NCBI RefSeq assembly: GCF_910592395.1
Contig: NC_088308.1
Coordinates: forward strand, 24,567,501 to 24,631,500
Direction of reading: 5' to 3'
Origin: Lineus longissimus
Taxonomy: Eukaryota; Nemertea; Pilidiophora; Heteronemertea; Lineidae
Length of the DNA: 64,000 nt
Below, piece after piece: positions 26,760 through 39,166 of this stretch. The notes beneath the pieces were generated by a model that had not been told where the DNA came from, did not search any database, and was given only the letters and a program-made list of their open reading frames with translations. The position numbers and the translations under genes were made by a program. Every line of letters starts with the position of its first letter. The stretch's first letter is position 1.

Positions 26760-29441
26760 TCCCCCTAAGCACTGGCTATAAGCACTGACTATAACTTATC
26801 GGAGACAGGGGGGCGCCCCATTCAACAGTTGTGCGAGTTCACTCGAGCTTGCACTTCACATATTATAATATAAGGCCTGAGGGTTGAACGGTATCTCTTT
26901 GGGACAACAGCAGGAGTCAACACTCACCAACCGACTGGAGGTCTACTGAGAAAAAGCAAGATGAGTGTATGCAGTAGGAGTAGGACAGTGCCTAGTCATC
27001 ATTTGTTACCAGATACCACAATTTGGTGGTTCAACATCTGCCGATCTGGTCTACATTTGTGAATAAGTGGTCATTGGTACTCCTGAAATTCTTTCAGCTG
27101 CCCAAATCATGAAAAGACAACTTGTTTTGCCAGCATCAATCCAGCAGCAGGTCTTCCCACCCACGTAGACCAACAAGCAGTCATATCCTCCTCCCCTGAA
27201 ACACGCCAAGTGTTGGTCTGAGGTTCAGGATGCGTGAACTGTGGAGTTCAGATGTTAAAACATCATTAGCCAAACAAAGAACATGCCTGGTAGAAAAATC
27301 GTCCATTGGAATAGAACTGAATAGTAGAAAACAAGACAGAAGTTTTTCCTGTATCAAATAATACCTTTATTTATGTCAATAATTAAAGATAGCTGTGAAT
27401 GATCTTGGACATAAGCAAGGTTCATCAATACCTCCATAATTACCAGTATACAAAATGACGCAAGAGGTCACAGAAGCCAACATTCAATATAGGTGTGGAG
27501 CCTCCCTCCAAATCAACACATGGACACTACATTGTTCTCAGCCACAAAATCACAAGTAGAAAAAGTCCTACAACCCTGCCCCTAACCATTCAAAATGCGA
27601 CATTATAAGTCAATACAGCTCATCTCGGATGTGAGCACATGACCTAGACATGATGATATTGAGCATGAATACAATCTTGAACGTGAACTCAAGATAAAGC
27701 CAGTCTCACATGCATCCCAAAGGGGAGCAAATGACAGAGATGGTAGAACTCAAATGTATCTCCAATGTGTGCACATAACAGAGATAGCATAATCCCATAA
27801 TCATTTACCAGTTTTGACCCAGCACTGCCAAGGTTCAAAATCAGAAAAAAATGGCTTAAGCCAAGTAAGTAACTATCATAATTGATAACATTATTACAAT
27901 GTATACATTGCCTGTTTCAAGCTAAACAAAAGATTCAAGAACATCCACTGTTACATGTGTGCTGAACTAGACGGCTCCTGTTTTGGAAGCACAGAGCAGG
28001 AATGCCCAACACCGCAGAAAAGATAACCAAAATGGTGACTATCAGCACACCGATTGATTCTCACAATATATAAAGTTCAAAATCTCCATCAAGCTAATTT
28101 CATTTTAATTTGGAACACAATAAAGAACCCCACTTGAAACAAGAAACCAAAGAAACAATCGTATCTAGACCAGAAATTTCCTGAGTGGGACAGAGCAATT
28201 ATGATCTCTGAAAGCAGTGGATAAATCAACACAAGCACTGTCAAAGACAAAATCAGATCACTGCCTGCCATTCTGACCACTTCAAGTTCAACACACAAGT
28301 ATGTCCTACATGTAAGCCACCATTATCTTTTGATCAATTTTTTTATGTAGAAAGCACTTTATCAGGGCTTCCAAACATCTACGCGGTCGTTTTTTTTGGC
28401 AAATTTGACAAATTTCAGGACCAAGTGCGGAAAGTACTGATGGGATGGCAGCCCTGCCTTATCAATTTCAACATTCTCCCACTCTATGATAACTACATAT
28501 GACACTTATCTTAAGATAGACATTCATTGCATTACAAATTAATCAACCTTCTCCGATAAGTTACTCCTTCGCACTGACCTAAAATCTAATGTGAATGTGT
28601 ATTTACAATTTTTCAATCCTTTTTTCTGTGATTGAGAGTTACTATATATATGAACCCTAACTCTCTGGGCAGCAGCATGTACAGGTGCCTATAGCTAAGT
28701 TATGTTGTGTACATGTACGTAGGTCCATATCACAAGGTTTATCACTTTTCCAAGTTTGATCCTTCTTCTAAGGGAGATTGGTAAAACACTATATTTGGGA
28801 GCAGACATTCCCGGTTGTTTGGGCCAAACATGATTCATCAATGTTACCGTACCCTTTACATGTAACACAATTTTTTCTCATTATACTATTTCTATTCTAG
28901 CATCAATGTATTTATTAATTCGCTTCTTTATCAATATCATTTAACATGTTAAAATAGTCTGCATCACTGAAACAATGAGCACAGCAAGTCCTAAGTAACT
29001 TGTTAATATATACATAAATCGGACTGCTTTGCGTGCCAGATTTTCAGACATGATTAGTACGAGAAGAATAATTGACAGGAAATAAAACTTTCAACCTACA
29101 TCGGGTTGCAAACTGGGTAAAGCCAATTTTAAGTCAGACTTTGTCACATGTGCAATATTTCTCCAATTTATTGGATGAAATAAATGCTCTTCCCTATGCA
29201 ATTTCAGACCAGGCCTAAATCACAGCCCGGAATGATTTCACCAGTGTGCCGATAGTACCATTTTTCCAGCAGAAACAAACATAAGATATCTACATACAAA
29301 GTTATCAGTTCTGTGGCTGAGAACAGAGTGCAATGAACAGTTCATCGAAGATGCATACAACATCTCAACACGTTTAACCATAGGTTATACATAGGCCTTC
29401 ATGCTCACATTTCAGAGCATAGAGGGCAAATTTCTCAACCA
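26760..29441. other. Spacer between FDXR and GSPT1, including the likely GSPT1 3' UTR
   Basis: No gene seen. Minus-strand AATAAA hexamers lie at 29,172-29,167, near 28,915, and at 27,371-27,366. Any could end the GSPT1 transcript, so the 3' UTR may be about 0.3 to 2.1 kb. Confidence 0.4.
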
Positions 29442-32400
29442 TTACTGCCTGTAATCAACAAGTTTCACCACCTTGCCTGCCGCCACTGTTTTACCTGCAA
29501 AAAAAGAAAGACTTGGTTAGAATTTACTTCAGAATAGGATAATCAAAAACACCAAATTTTCCAAATTCGCCAAAAACCAAAATTTTCAAGATTTTATTTT
29601 TGGAAAACACGAATTTCTTTCAGTTTTTCCAATCAAAAATCTTTGTAGCATGTCAGTCGTACAAAATGTACAAATATTATAACTGTTAAACAAAGAGTGT
29701 CTTTTAATCCAACCGCTGAAGAATTGGTATCACAGTACTATACCTTCATCTCGAAGGGTAAATCGTCCCATCTGGTCAAAATCTGTGAATTTTTCCATAC
29801 AGAGATGGCCTCCAGTGACATGAAATCGACCAACAGCAATCTGATCCTGTTTGATATATCTAGGGGCCTTGGTCTTGGCGCCTGTCTTCTTATCTATCAG
29901 AAAGAGTAAACGCTGGAAAACAACACTTTTGGTTAGTATACAGATACAAGCAAACAAAAGACAGACTAATACATGCAAGAAAGGAATTATCTCAAGGAGC
30001 ACAGTGGCTTGGGTCTCTAGGCTAGTGTTCAGGAGGTCCGGTTCAAAGGTTTTCAGAAAACTAAATTTTTTCCCCGGAAAAGTTCCCTTAAACAAAGTAA
30101 GATAGGAGTCACTTCTGTCCTAAATTTCAGTCAGCATATCAAAAGAAGAGTTCGTGTCAGAGTCAAATAAACAAAAACTCACATCGAGTCGGACTTCTTC
30201 TGCACATGCATGTATATGCATTACTGCATTGTAACCAGCACATATAATGGACTTGTGCTCAATGACGAAGATCTGAAAAGACAAATTAGGAGATGAAAGT
30301 ATGGATTCACCAACATGTTTACATTTCAATACTGTAGTCAAAACTAAACTAGCCAGTGTCTAACCATCACATAAACTAACAAATAAGATATTGACTTTCA
30401 TTCGATTCTTCAGACCAAATGTGTTGCTTTAAGACATCAACAAACATGTATATTGCACTAACCTGAGCATCAAAGGTCTTCACAGTAGTACACACATTGC
30501 TTGGATCACACAGCACGAAGCCTGGGGACACATCCTGAAAAATGAAATATTCAAATCACATTCAATGATGTTGAGTATGTCTATTTGTCGTAAATGTTAT
30601 TTTTGCATTGTTTGGGGCTCTGGAGGGCGAACTACAGGTCCAATTTCTTTGAAGTTTGGTTTTGATGGATCCTTATCTAAAAACCAGACATGTTCAGCAT
30701 TCTCAGTGCAGAAATTAAGAAAATTTCTTCAGCTCAGTCCAATGGTCATTTTGAGGGTCCACCATGATAGGCAAGGCAAAAACCTCCTTTGTTCCCTCTC
30801 AGTCTAAGTCTTGATTATCAGCTGAAATCTGAATGAAAATTTTTTTTCGTGACTATTGCAACGGTTCTGAAATGTTAATACTTACTTCCTCTTCCACATT
30901 TTTTAATTTAACTTTGATATTTTCTCCGCATAAGCAAATGTCTTTTTCTTCCTCATCAGACCACAACTGCATAACTTCAACCGGTGTTCTGTTTGGCATC
31001 ATCAGAAGTTTTTGACCTTGAGACACACTTCCTGATTCCACTTTGCCCAAAATTATGGTTCCCATATCCTGTAACCCAGAACATGGTGTATTAAAGCCAT
31101 TTCCATTTAGCCAAGAGAAAAATATGGCCGAAGATAAGTAAGAAACTGAAAAATAGCTTACATCTGTCAACTCTTTCAGGGAATAATCATGTCTCGAAGT
31201 GCAGAGCAAATGATGAATAAGAAGATCAACATAAACTGAAACTGAAGTGTTGCATTTCTGTTCTTTTGCTCCAAAGATGCCATTTCTCCAAGATAAATGC
31301 TTACCTTGTATCTGTCTACAATTGGGATTCTAAGCGGACCATCTGAGGATCTTGTCAATTTGGGAAGATCTTCTAAATATTGAATCAGTGATGGTCCCCT
31401 GAAAATAGGAGGCCATACAAAATTGTACTGGGAGACAAAATAGAGCACTAGAGACATAGCTTCAGACTTCTAACAACACAATTACATACATTTTTTTCCA
31501 TAAATACCACAATGCTATAGAGAATTCAGTTCCCACTCCAGGGCAAGAGTCAAGAGAGAAATTTTTATTTTATATTTACTTCACACAACGAACACAAAAT
31601 TCAATCAACTACTGTTTACAGAATGTTAACTCTACTTACGTGTACCACGGACAACAGTTGTCTGTTGGCGGGTTTTTCAGGAAGGCCCCTGTGTAGCCTG
31701 ATACAGGCATGAAGTAGATATCTGTTTTGGGATTAAAGCCAATTTTGCGTAAATATGGCTTTAATTTGTCTACACAATGATTGTATCTGAAAAGAAACAG
31801 TAAAAAATGAGAAAGTTGAAATTAAGCTATTTCATCAATAAAGGAAAAACATAACTGCATAATTAAGAGTTGCACTCTGGGGTTTTATTTCAACTTTAAA
31901 TTCAAGCCTAAGGAGGGAAGCCAAGACTCTGTCCCCTTTACTATGTGTAGGCCTTACCCAGTGCCGGAAAATAACCACAATTTCCTCTTTGTCCTAAGGA
32001 ACATCTTGGTCTTTTTCAGTACCTGGATTATCGACGTGTCATTTGGAGACATCACTGCATGGGTTGAATCCCAACCTACCTAGCTTCGTCCCATAAGACA
32101 GTAGGGTCGTCCATTTTATTAATTAAAACAATAAGTTGTCGCACTCCAGCTGTCTTGGCTAACATTGCATGCTCACGAGTTTGTCCTCCTCGTTCAAAGC
32201 CCGTTTCGAATTCTCCCCGACGGGCAGAAATAACCTGTAATATCAATGATCAATCTTTAGAAATTAAGGGAGAAAAAGACAATCACTAAATCAGTGGCTT
32301 CAAGTTCAAGAGACTGTAGGGTTCAGTGTCATCTAATACTTACTAATACAGCTAAATCAGCTTGTGATGCACCACCGATCATATTTGGAACAAAACTCTT

Positions 32401-34613
32401 GTGACCAGGGGCATCTAGGATTGTGAAATGTTTGGTCTCTGTTTCAAAGTAAGCTCTCCCCACTTCCACGGTCTTGCCCTTGTCTCGTTCTTCAGAATTA
32501 GTGTCCAAAGCCCATGAAAGGTACCTTAAACAAAGAAGGAGTACAGATTATATTCCTTGGTTATAAGCCCAATTGAATAAGAAAGGAATGGCTTCACTAG
32601 TGTTGTCATTTAATTGACCTGGCCTCACACCTCCTTGGGACACTCCGTACAAAGAGCTTGAATTTGATTCAGTTAGGATGTTCTTCGCATGATAACTGTA
32701 GTCTAACTATGCTGACAGGTGAGGATCTACCACATATCCTTACCACGTCTCTCTGTTCTTCTCTTTGGCTTCCTTTTCATACTTTTCTAATGTTCTTTTG
32801 TCAACCATACCAGTTAGATGCCTGAAAAAGAATACAAAGTACTTATTTTTCTGCTCATCTCTCACTCTCTGCGTCATTAAACTGCGACATAGTAAACCCG
32901 TACTGTTTTCAAACAAAACATCCAGCCAATACTTCATACTGGAGAGAATGATCAATCTTTATATAGCACAATGCCAATGACTTTGTGGGACGGGTATTTT
33001 CTTTTCACCCAAACTTTAAGCCAGCTCCCAGGCCAAACCTTATTGTATTATTCGATGGGTGAAAATAGGTGGGTTTTCTCTTTGTCCTGAAGTACTTACA
33101 TTATGTGTCCACCAATTGTAGACTTGCCTGCATCTACATGACCAATGAAGACAATGTTGACATGTTCCTTTGGTTTCTCTTCACATACTGAAGGGTCCTT
33201 CTTGCGTCTCACTGGTCTTGCTTCGGCACTGTCCTCATCCTCCTCGTCTGGGTCAGAATTTTCAACACTAGCACTTGCAGGGGTACCTGTAGGACTTGTG
33301 CTATCTGCACTACTGCCACTCTTTTCCTCATTATCATTGCCATTTTCTGCAGACCAATCATCTGTAATGAAAGGGGAACAACTTCTTAATTTAATATCAA
33401 TCTAAATAAATTTATTTATCAACAAACAGGTCATCTGAATACTATACATGAGAGTCTTGGTGGATTTATGGTTGTCCTGGTCATTATCAGTACAAATTCC
33501 CAAGTCAATACAAAAATTCTAAAGTCGGCTTTATACAGGCCTTTTGATGTGTTCAGAGTGTGCGCATTTGATTTGTTTTGGCGCTGCTTTGTCTTCTTCG
33601 AAAAGGCCTATTATACTATAATGCTGTCTGAAAAAAAAAGATACAAAATTGTTCAAGTTTTGTTAAATTCATACCTGGAGGTGGAGGTTCTTCATCTCCC
33701 CTGTTGTTCATCGCATGACCTAATTTAGAACAAAAGGAAATTGTGACTATATACATGAATGTATGAAGTGATTGTTCTCACAAGATCAGACGAACATGTT
33801 TCATTAATTACCACAGCAAGTTTTTCATCCAAATTACAATGAAAATACAGATTCAAGGCCAAAGACGTTCAGGTGTTTAATTGGTCATTGTGAAGGGCAG
33901 CCAAGCTCTGTAAGTCAGCCATCAGGCATGAGACGGTCTTTGCATCGCGAATGGAGACGAGTGAGGCTTACCTGGTGAAGAGTCCTTCATCTCCTTAGTT
34001 TCAGTTTCACCAGCAGCATCCTTGACTGCACCTACAGAACAAAAAAATTATATGAACAAATCAATTCACAAACTGGGATGATTTCCTGACCAGCACCAAG
34101 TCAATTTTGGTGAAGCTAAGCCGAGAGGCTGGAAAATGGCAGTTTCAGCACATTGACATTGTGTATTATCGTCGTAATGCTCTTGGAAAGACGGTCATGA
34201 CGCATGGATAGATTTGAACAGTGATTATACAGCTGACAACGACAACACATTTTATACGATTACAATCTATGAACTTCACTCTTCAGATAGTTTTTATTCC
34301 TTTTATTTTTTGTAGTGAGCGTGAATTTTAAGGTGGAGGTTCCTTGAAAGCATGAATGTAAGGTAAAACCACATTACAAGATTGATCAAGCAAATAAGAG
34401 ACACAGATGTGTACCGGAATCGGATTGCGGCCCCCAACAAGGCACAAATTCCTTTGCATGGATATTTTGTCCTGGAACGAAGGCAGGGGCATCGACATTC
34501 AGGGAGGCGAAACTCGACTTTGTGTTGCACCCAGAGTCCTGATCGCCAAGTGTGCCATCATCCTGGGTTTCCCAAGAATCTGGTAGATTGTTTTGGCCCT
34601 CAGGATTAGCCAT
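29442..34613 (-). CDS. GSPT1: Eukaryotic peptide chain release factor GTP-binding subunit eRF3; 14 coding exons
   Basis: GTPase partner of eRF1 in translation termination. Exons: 34613-34415, 34031-33972, 33719-33675, 33361-33100, 32821-32744, 32524-32344, 32234-32080, 31786-31640, 31398-31305, 31068-30886, 30534-30463, 30272-30183, 29912-29744, 29494-29442. Together they encode 595 residues (human long form about 637). Residues 35-58 carry two overlapping PAM2 motifs, [11 protein letters not shown] and IHAKEFVP, which bind poly(A)-binding protein in this family. An acidic linker follows (102-150). G-domain motifs are GHVDAGKST (175-183), DAPGH (252-256) and NKMD (314-317). GGQTREH (291-297) is typical of eRF3 and argues against HBS1 or eEF1A. 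The two beta-barrel domains end in [10 protein letters not shown]. The 5' end faces LUC7L3 across a short divergent promoter. Confidence 0.96.
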
Positions 34614-34694
34614 TTTGATGGTTTTAGCGACAAATATTTGATTTTAATCCACGTTTCTCCACAGCTGGCAGGAACCGCGTGTGGCAAGAATGGA

Positions 34695-34702
34695 TGACGT
34701 CA
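34695..34702. promoter_or_regulatory. Perfect CRE palindrome TGACGTCA
   Basis: A full 8-bp consensus for CREB/ATF-family dimers, 83 bp upstream of the GSPT1 ATG and 222 bp before the LUC7L3 ATG. The match is exact; its function is inferred. Confidence 0.6.
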
Positions 34703-34730
34703 CGCAAGAATTCATGATGTACCAAATTTA

Positions 34731-34737
34731 TGACTCA
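34731..34737. promoter_or_regulatory. AP-1-type site TGACTCA
   Basis: Exact TRE consensus, 28 bp after the CRE. It pairs with a second site of opposite polarity at 34,745. Confidence 0.5.
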
Positions 34738-34744
34738 AGTTGGG

Positions 34745-34751
34745 TGAGTCA
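34745..34751. promoter_or_regulatory. AP-1-type site TGAGTCA
   Basis: Exact reverse-complement form of the TRE, 14 bp from the first one (start to start). A third near match, GGAGTCA, follows at 34,753. Confidence 0.5.
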
Positions 34752-34923
34752 AGGAGTCAATTGTACCACTTTTGAATAAGAACATTCTTTTTAACTGTCA
34801 ATTATATCTGTAAAATTCGTCTTTTGGCTCTCATTGATATGCAGATTTAAACTTACAGAAAGAAAGGAGAGATTGTTAGTCTTGGTTCGTGGTACATCTT
34901 AATAGTCGACAATCAACAACAAA

Positions 34924-37900
34924 ATGGCAGCCGCCGCGGCAGCGCAGTTGCTCGATGAGTTGATGGGAAAAAGCCGCAATTTAGGCGCTTCCGATAAAAG
35001 AAATGAAACGAACTGGGACGATCCCCAGGTAACTTTCACCTTCGCAATATGCACACATCAAAATTCTATACGCATTCAAAGTGGTGGATGTTTTCTTCGC
35101 TCAAAATCCGACGGCCCTGGACCACCTCGGTCACGCCAGTCGTTAGCGTGCAAAATGCACGTGCCTGCATGCACACAAGTTGCACTGCACTGGCACTGCC
35201 CTGTGCATCCGTGTGCATTTCGTGCACTCAAACGAGTGTGGGGTATCTCAGAAAAACTCGCTTGCAGGACAGCCAACCGCGCGTCCAAGGAACGAGTGAG
35301 CCCAGCCAGCCCCAGGACTAGGTAGGATAGGAGCCACCACAGGCATTTCACTCAGTGAAAGTGAAGGACTCTATGATTCGAGGGACTATCTTTCCGTTTA
35401 CACCATCGCCCATGTAATGATGTATTGTATGTACACGGTGTACAGTTAACTTAATGCACACCATGGTCATATATAGCCGTTATCAGGACTGCCTTTCTCC
35501 TTTTCAGGTTTGTAAATACTTCCTTTGTGGTTTTTGTCCACATGAGCTATTTGTGAACACCAGAGCAGACCTTGGAAACTGCAACAAACAGCATGATGAC
35601 GCCCTAAAACAATCGTAAGTCATTGAAATTTTGATTTGCAAAGGAATTATCCAAATCATTATGTATATTTGTGGCTATGACATTCAAAAACATATACGAG
35701 TCATTTGGTGCCTGCATTGACCGGCGTTTCAGCCTTCGGGAAATAAGAAGAGGGGATGACTCCCTTCCTTTTTTGCAGTCTGCTCCTTTCAAACAGTGCT
35801 CAAGGTGGCTTTTAGTACTGAATCGGTATTACCTAATTGTTGGAAACTTTAATACCAATTTCTTTTTACTTTGAGATTTGAATTTTTATAGACCAGATAC
35901 TTAAAGTGTCCTCCTGAGTTCAGAGTGACTTGACTCGTCATTTCTGCTCAATGACCTTTGACTTGTCTTCATACATGTAGAGTGTTCTTTTGTTAATTCC
36001 AGGTATGAGGCTGACCCAAAGTTTGGTCGTGTTGGCTATGAAGATGAATTCTTCCGATTTCTACAAGGCCTGGTATATGATGTGGATCGTCGAATCAAAA
36101 GAGGCCATCAGAGATTAGCACTCAACTCAATGCAGGGGAACGTAAGGAGTTGGCATTTATGTGCCTTTTTCAAATATTTCTCCTTGTCTCATCAGAACAA
36201 ACACATCTTGGACAAGAATTAAAGACATTTTGGTGAACATGTTCATGTAGATTTGATCTATATGTACCACCGCCAGTATCCAGTGTTTACTTGGTTTAAA
36301 GTCATTGACAAATTTAGTAGTCATAAATGGTTCTTCATCCTTTACTTTCTTTATTCAGACCTTTGCTCCACATCATGTCAATAAAGAAGAGAAAGTTCAG
36401 GTTTTATCAGAAAGGATCAATGAACTTGTCGGTCAGGTATGTCTGTTTTCATGCTTGCTTTATTTCACACAATTGTCCTTTAATAACACTGTTTTAGAGG
36501 GAAGCCAGTTAGAAGAAGCCCTCAGGATGACCAAAAATCACCCTTATGATTTTATTAATTCACGAGATCGTAACGTTGACAAACTGTCACAGATTAACAT
36601 TGCGATATTTACTGCTAGATTTGTATACTAGAATGGATGGATTGTCAGTAAGAGTTACAAGTAGGCCCTTCTGTAAAGAATAGAGATTAGCGTCCCGTTG
36701 TTCAAAAGAAGTAAAAGCCACAATATTGGTATTAACTTAAACGCCTTCAGTGCTGAGAATGACTTGAGACTTGTGAGACATGAATGTTCCATTTCAGGCT
36801 GAAGAACTTGGTTGTGAAGGAAAAGTGGAGGAAGCCCAAGGCTTGATGAATCTGTGTGAACAACTCAAAGATGAAAGGAATCATTTAGAAACTGTAAGTG
36901 ACGTAAGAAACTTAACCAGGGCAAAATAGTAGTCATCTGGCAGTCAGCCTACTCCTCTTCTCTGAGCATCAGTTTCCTACATTTGTGGATGTCACGTTCA
37001 ATGTCTCTGTTCCCCACAGTTGTTCTTAAACTTGTTGTCCTCCTGAAATGAGCATCATTGGTTATTCTGTGCAGAAACATAGAAGAAGACGAACATCATC
37101 CAGGGCTTCTCCTATACCTGACCCTGACAGAATTGGACTTGAACTTCCTGTATAATCTGTTAGGGCCCTCGGGGAGTTTAGTATCAGGTTTCCAATTACC
37201 AAGGGCCCTCTGTTCAGTTTAGGGAAAGAAAAAAGACTTTTTGGGGTGTTCAAAGAGCCCGGAATTTCTATTGGCATTATTGTTTTTTCAGCAAATGAAT
37301 GTTTCAATGCCTCAACTGAAAGAAATGGAGGTGTGTGAAGTGTGTGGTGCTTTCCTTATTGTTGGCGATGCCAAACAACGGGCTGAGGAACATCTGATGG
37401 GAAAACAACACATGGGCTATGCAAAAGTCAGATCAACTGTTGAAGAATTTAAGGTAAGTGTATCTTGATTGCCTAGTAGTATTAGTAAGATGCAGAAGAG
37501 GCAGACATTGCCTGATTGCTTAGAGTGGGGCACAGATATAAGTCCAAACTGGATCTCAACACCTACCAACAACAAGATAGTTCGAAAACTTGAGACTAGC
37601 ACTGTCTGAGTAACAGGAACACCGTTATTTTGGCTTCATTAAATATGTGGTTAACATGTAGATCTAAAATTTTCCCAAAATATCCCCAGTCTAAAATAGG
37701 TTTAAGTTCAAACGATTGGTGAAAGGATAATTCAACAAATTTTTGACAAAAAATTCAGCTTTTTCTAAAACCGGTAAATGTAGAACTAGAAGTGTATCCT
37801 AAATTTGTAAGATATTTTGTCTACTTTGCCACTGGCTCGCTGAGCGGATTTATATCGGTCTTATCTATTAGGATAAGAAGAAAAACAAAGAATTGGAACG

Positions 37901-39166
37901 GGAAGAACAATGGAGACTTGAACGAGAAGAGAGGGAAAAAGAACGAGAAAAAGAAAGAGAGGAGAGGAGAAAAAGACGGGAGGACCGAGAGAAGGAAAGA
38001 GAAAAAGAAAGGGAGGAGAGGAGAAAGAAGAGGAGTCGCAGCCGGCATCGCTCCAGGAGCCGTGATCGAAAGAGAAGTCGAGATCATGATCGGTAAGTTG
38101 GCACATGATCTGTTTTTATTTCTATACATCTACCAGCATGAAATAGCCAAATATTTTCAACGTTTTCTTGTTGGGCTTGAAAACTACATTTAAGTTAGCT
38201 GTAGTCAACAGATTTGTTGGTTAAAATTTGTGAAGATGGCGTGTGTAATAACATTTTGGAGTCATTAGAAGTCACCATATTGTCTCCTTTAAAACAAAAG
38301 TAGAGAGTTATTGGTCACTGAATAGGTATTGCAAAAGATATAAATTCTAGTTCTTTATGCTCACAGACACCGCAGATCAAGAAGCCGTGACAAGAAGCGA
38401 TCAAGGAGTCGTGATCGAAAAAAATCCACAAGTAGAGACAGAAAGAGGTCTAGAAGTCGTGAGAGAAAGTACTCCAGTGGTCATGACAGAAAGCGGTCTA
38501 GAAGTCGTGATCGAAAACGGTCTAGGAGTCGTGATAGGAAACGATCAAGGAGCAGAGACAGACGAGGATCAAAGAGTAGGGAGCGCAGGCACAGGTCAAG
38601 AAGTCGAGATCGCAAGAGCCGCGATAAACGATCAAGGAGTGGTAGCAGACATGGGGAGAAGAAGCGTTCTACTAGCCTTGAAAGAGATAGGAAGTCTGAT
38701 TCAGATGGTCGAGGTTCCAGGGAGAGGTCGAAGGATCGTCACAGGTCAAGAGACCATGATGGAGAGAGGAGAAGGGACAGGTCACGTGAAAGGGGACATG
38801 ATTATTGGTTGAAAGATGGGGATGAGAAGAGAGACAGATCCAAAGGTTCGTATCTTGTGAATTATGCCTGGCAAATTCGTGAAGCGTGTGGAGTATGGGC
38901 CAAAATGGCCAAAAAAGACAGTGACATTTACTTATGAAGCCGACTATTGGTCGCAGTGTTATGTATTTTTTTCCCCGGGCTGGGGTATATTTTCTCCTTA
39001 TTGTTTTCCAGAGAGGAATGACAGCGATGATTGCAATGATGACAGCGACAGTCACGGTGGAGGTGAAAAAGACCACCACAGAGATTCCAAGATGGAGGAA
39101 AGAAGTCCAGAGGTAAAAGCTCACTCAGAGCACGGAAACATTGAAGGTGACTTGAATCATAACTGA
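34924..39166 (+). CDS. LUC7L3: LUC7-like 3 splicing factor; 9 coding exons
   Basis: U1 snRNP-associated protein that helps select 5' splice sites, in the nucleus. Exons: 34924-35028, 35508-35614, 36003-36141, 36359-36436, 36798-36893, 37292-37453, 37872-38092, 38367-38845, 39012-39166, encoding 513 residues (human 432). The N-terminus has AAQLLDELMG. The first zinc finger is CCCH (C37, C45, C60, H64) with LFVNTRADLGNC. The second is C2H2 (C190, C193, H209, H215) in the motif MEVCEVCGAFL followed by HLMGKQHMGY. From about residue 230 there is an Arg/Glu/Lys helix, then a long RS/RD domain encoded in exon 8. An acidic-polar tail ends the protein. Intron 1 (35,029-35,507) and introns 2, 5 and 6 (about 390-420 bp each) hold nothing else recognisable. 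The donor after exon 8 (GTTCGT) is weak, so that junction is the least certain. Confidence 0.94.

Larger units (their letters stand above)
34609..34928. promoter_or_regulatory. Divergent promoter of GSPT1 and LUC7L3
   Basis: Only 310 bp separate the two start codons (34,613 minus and 34,924 plus), so both promoters must lie here or in the first exons. No TATA box is evident. Both start codons sit in the same CAAAATGGC sequence (34,617-34,609 minus; 34,920-34,928 plus). That fits a YY1-type core as well as a good Kozak context. Three bZIP-type sites lie in the middle. The arrangement suits co-expressed housekeeping genes. Confidence 0.75.

Noticed and set aside
35049-35351. Frames in LUC7L3 intron 1 on both strands
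   Set aside because: They are read-through of exon 1 past a good GT donor, or shadows of it. The next LUC7L3 exon at 35,508 continues the protein exactly.
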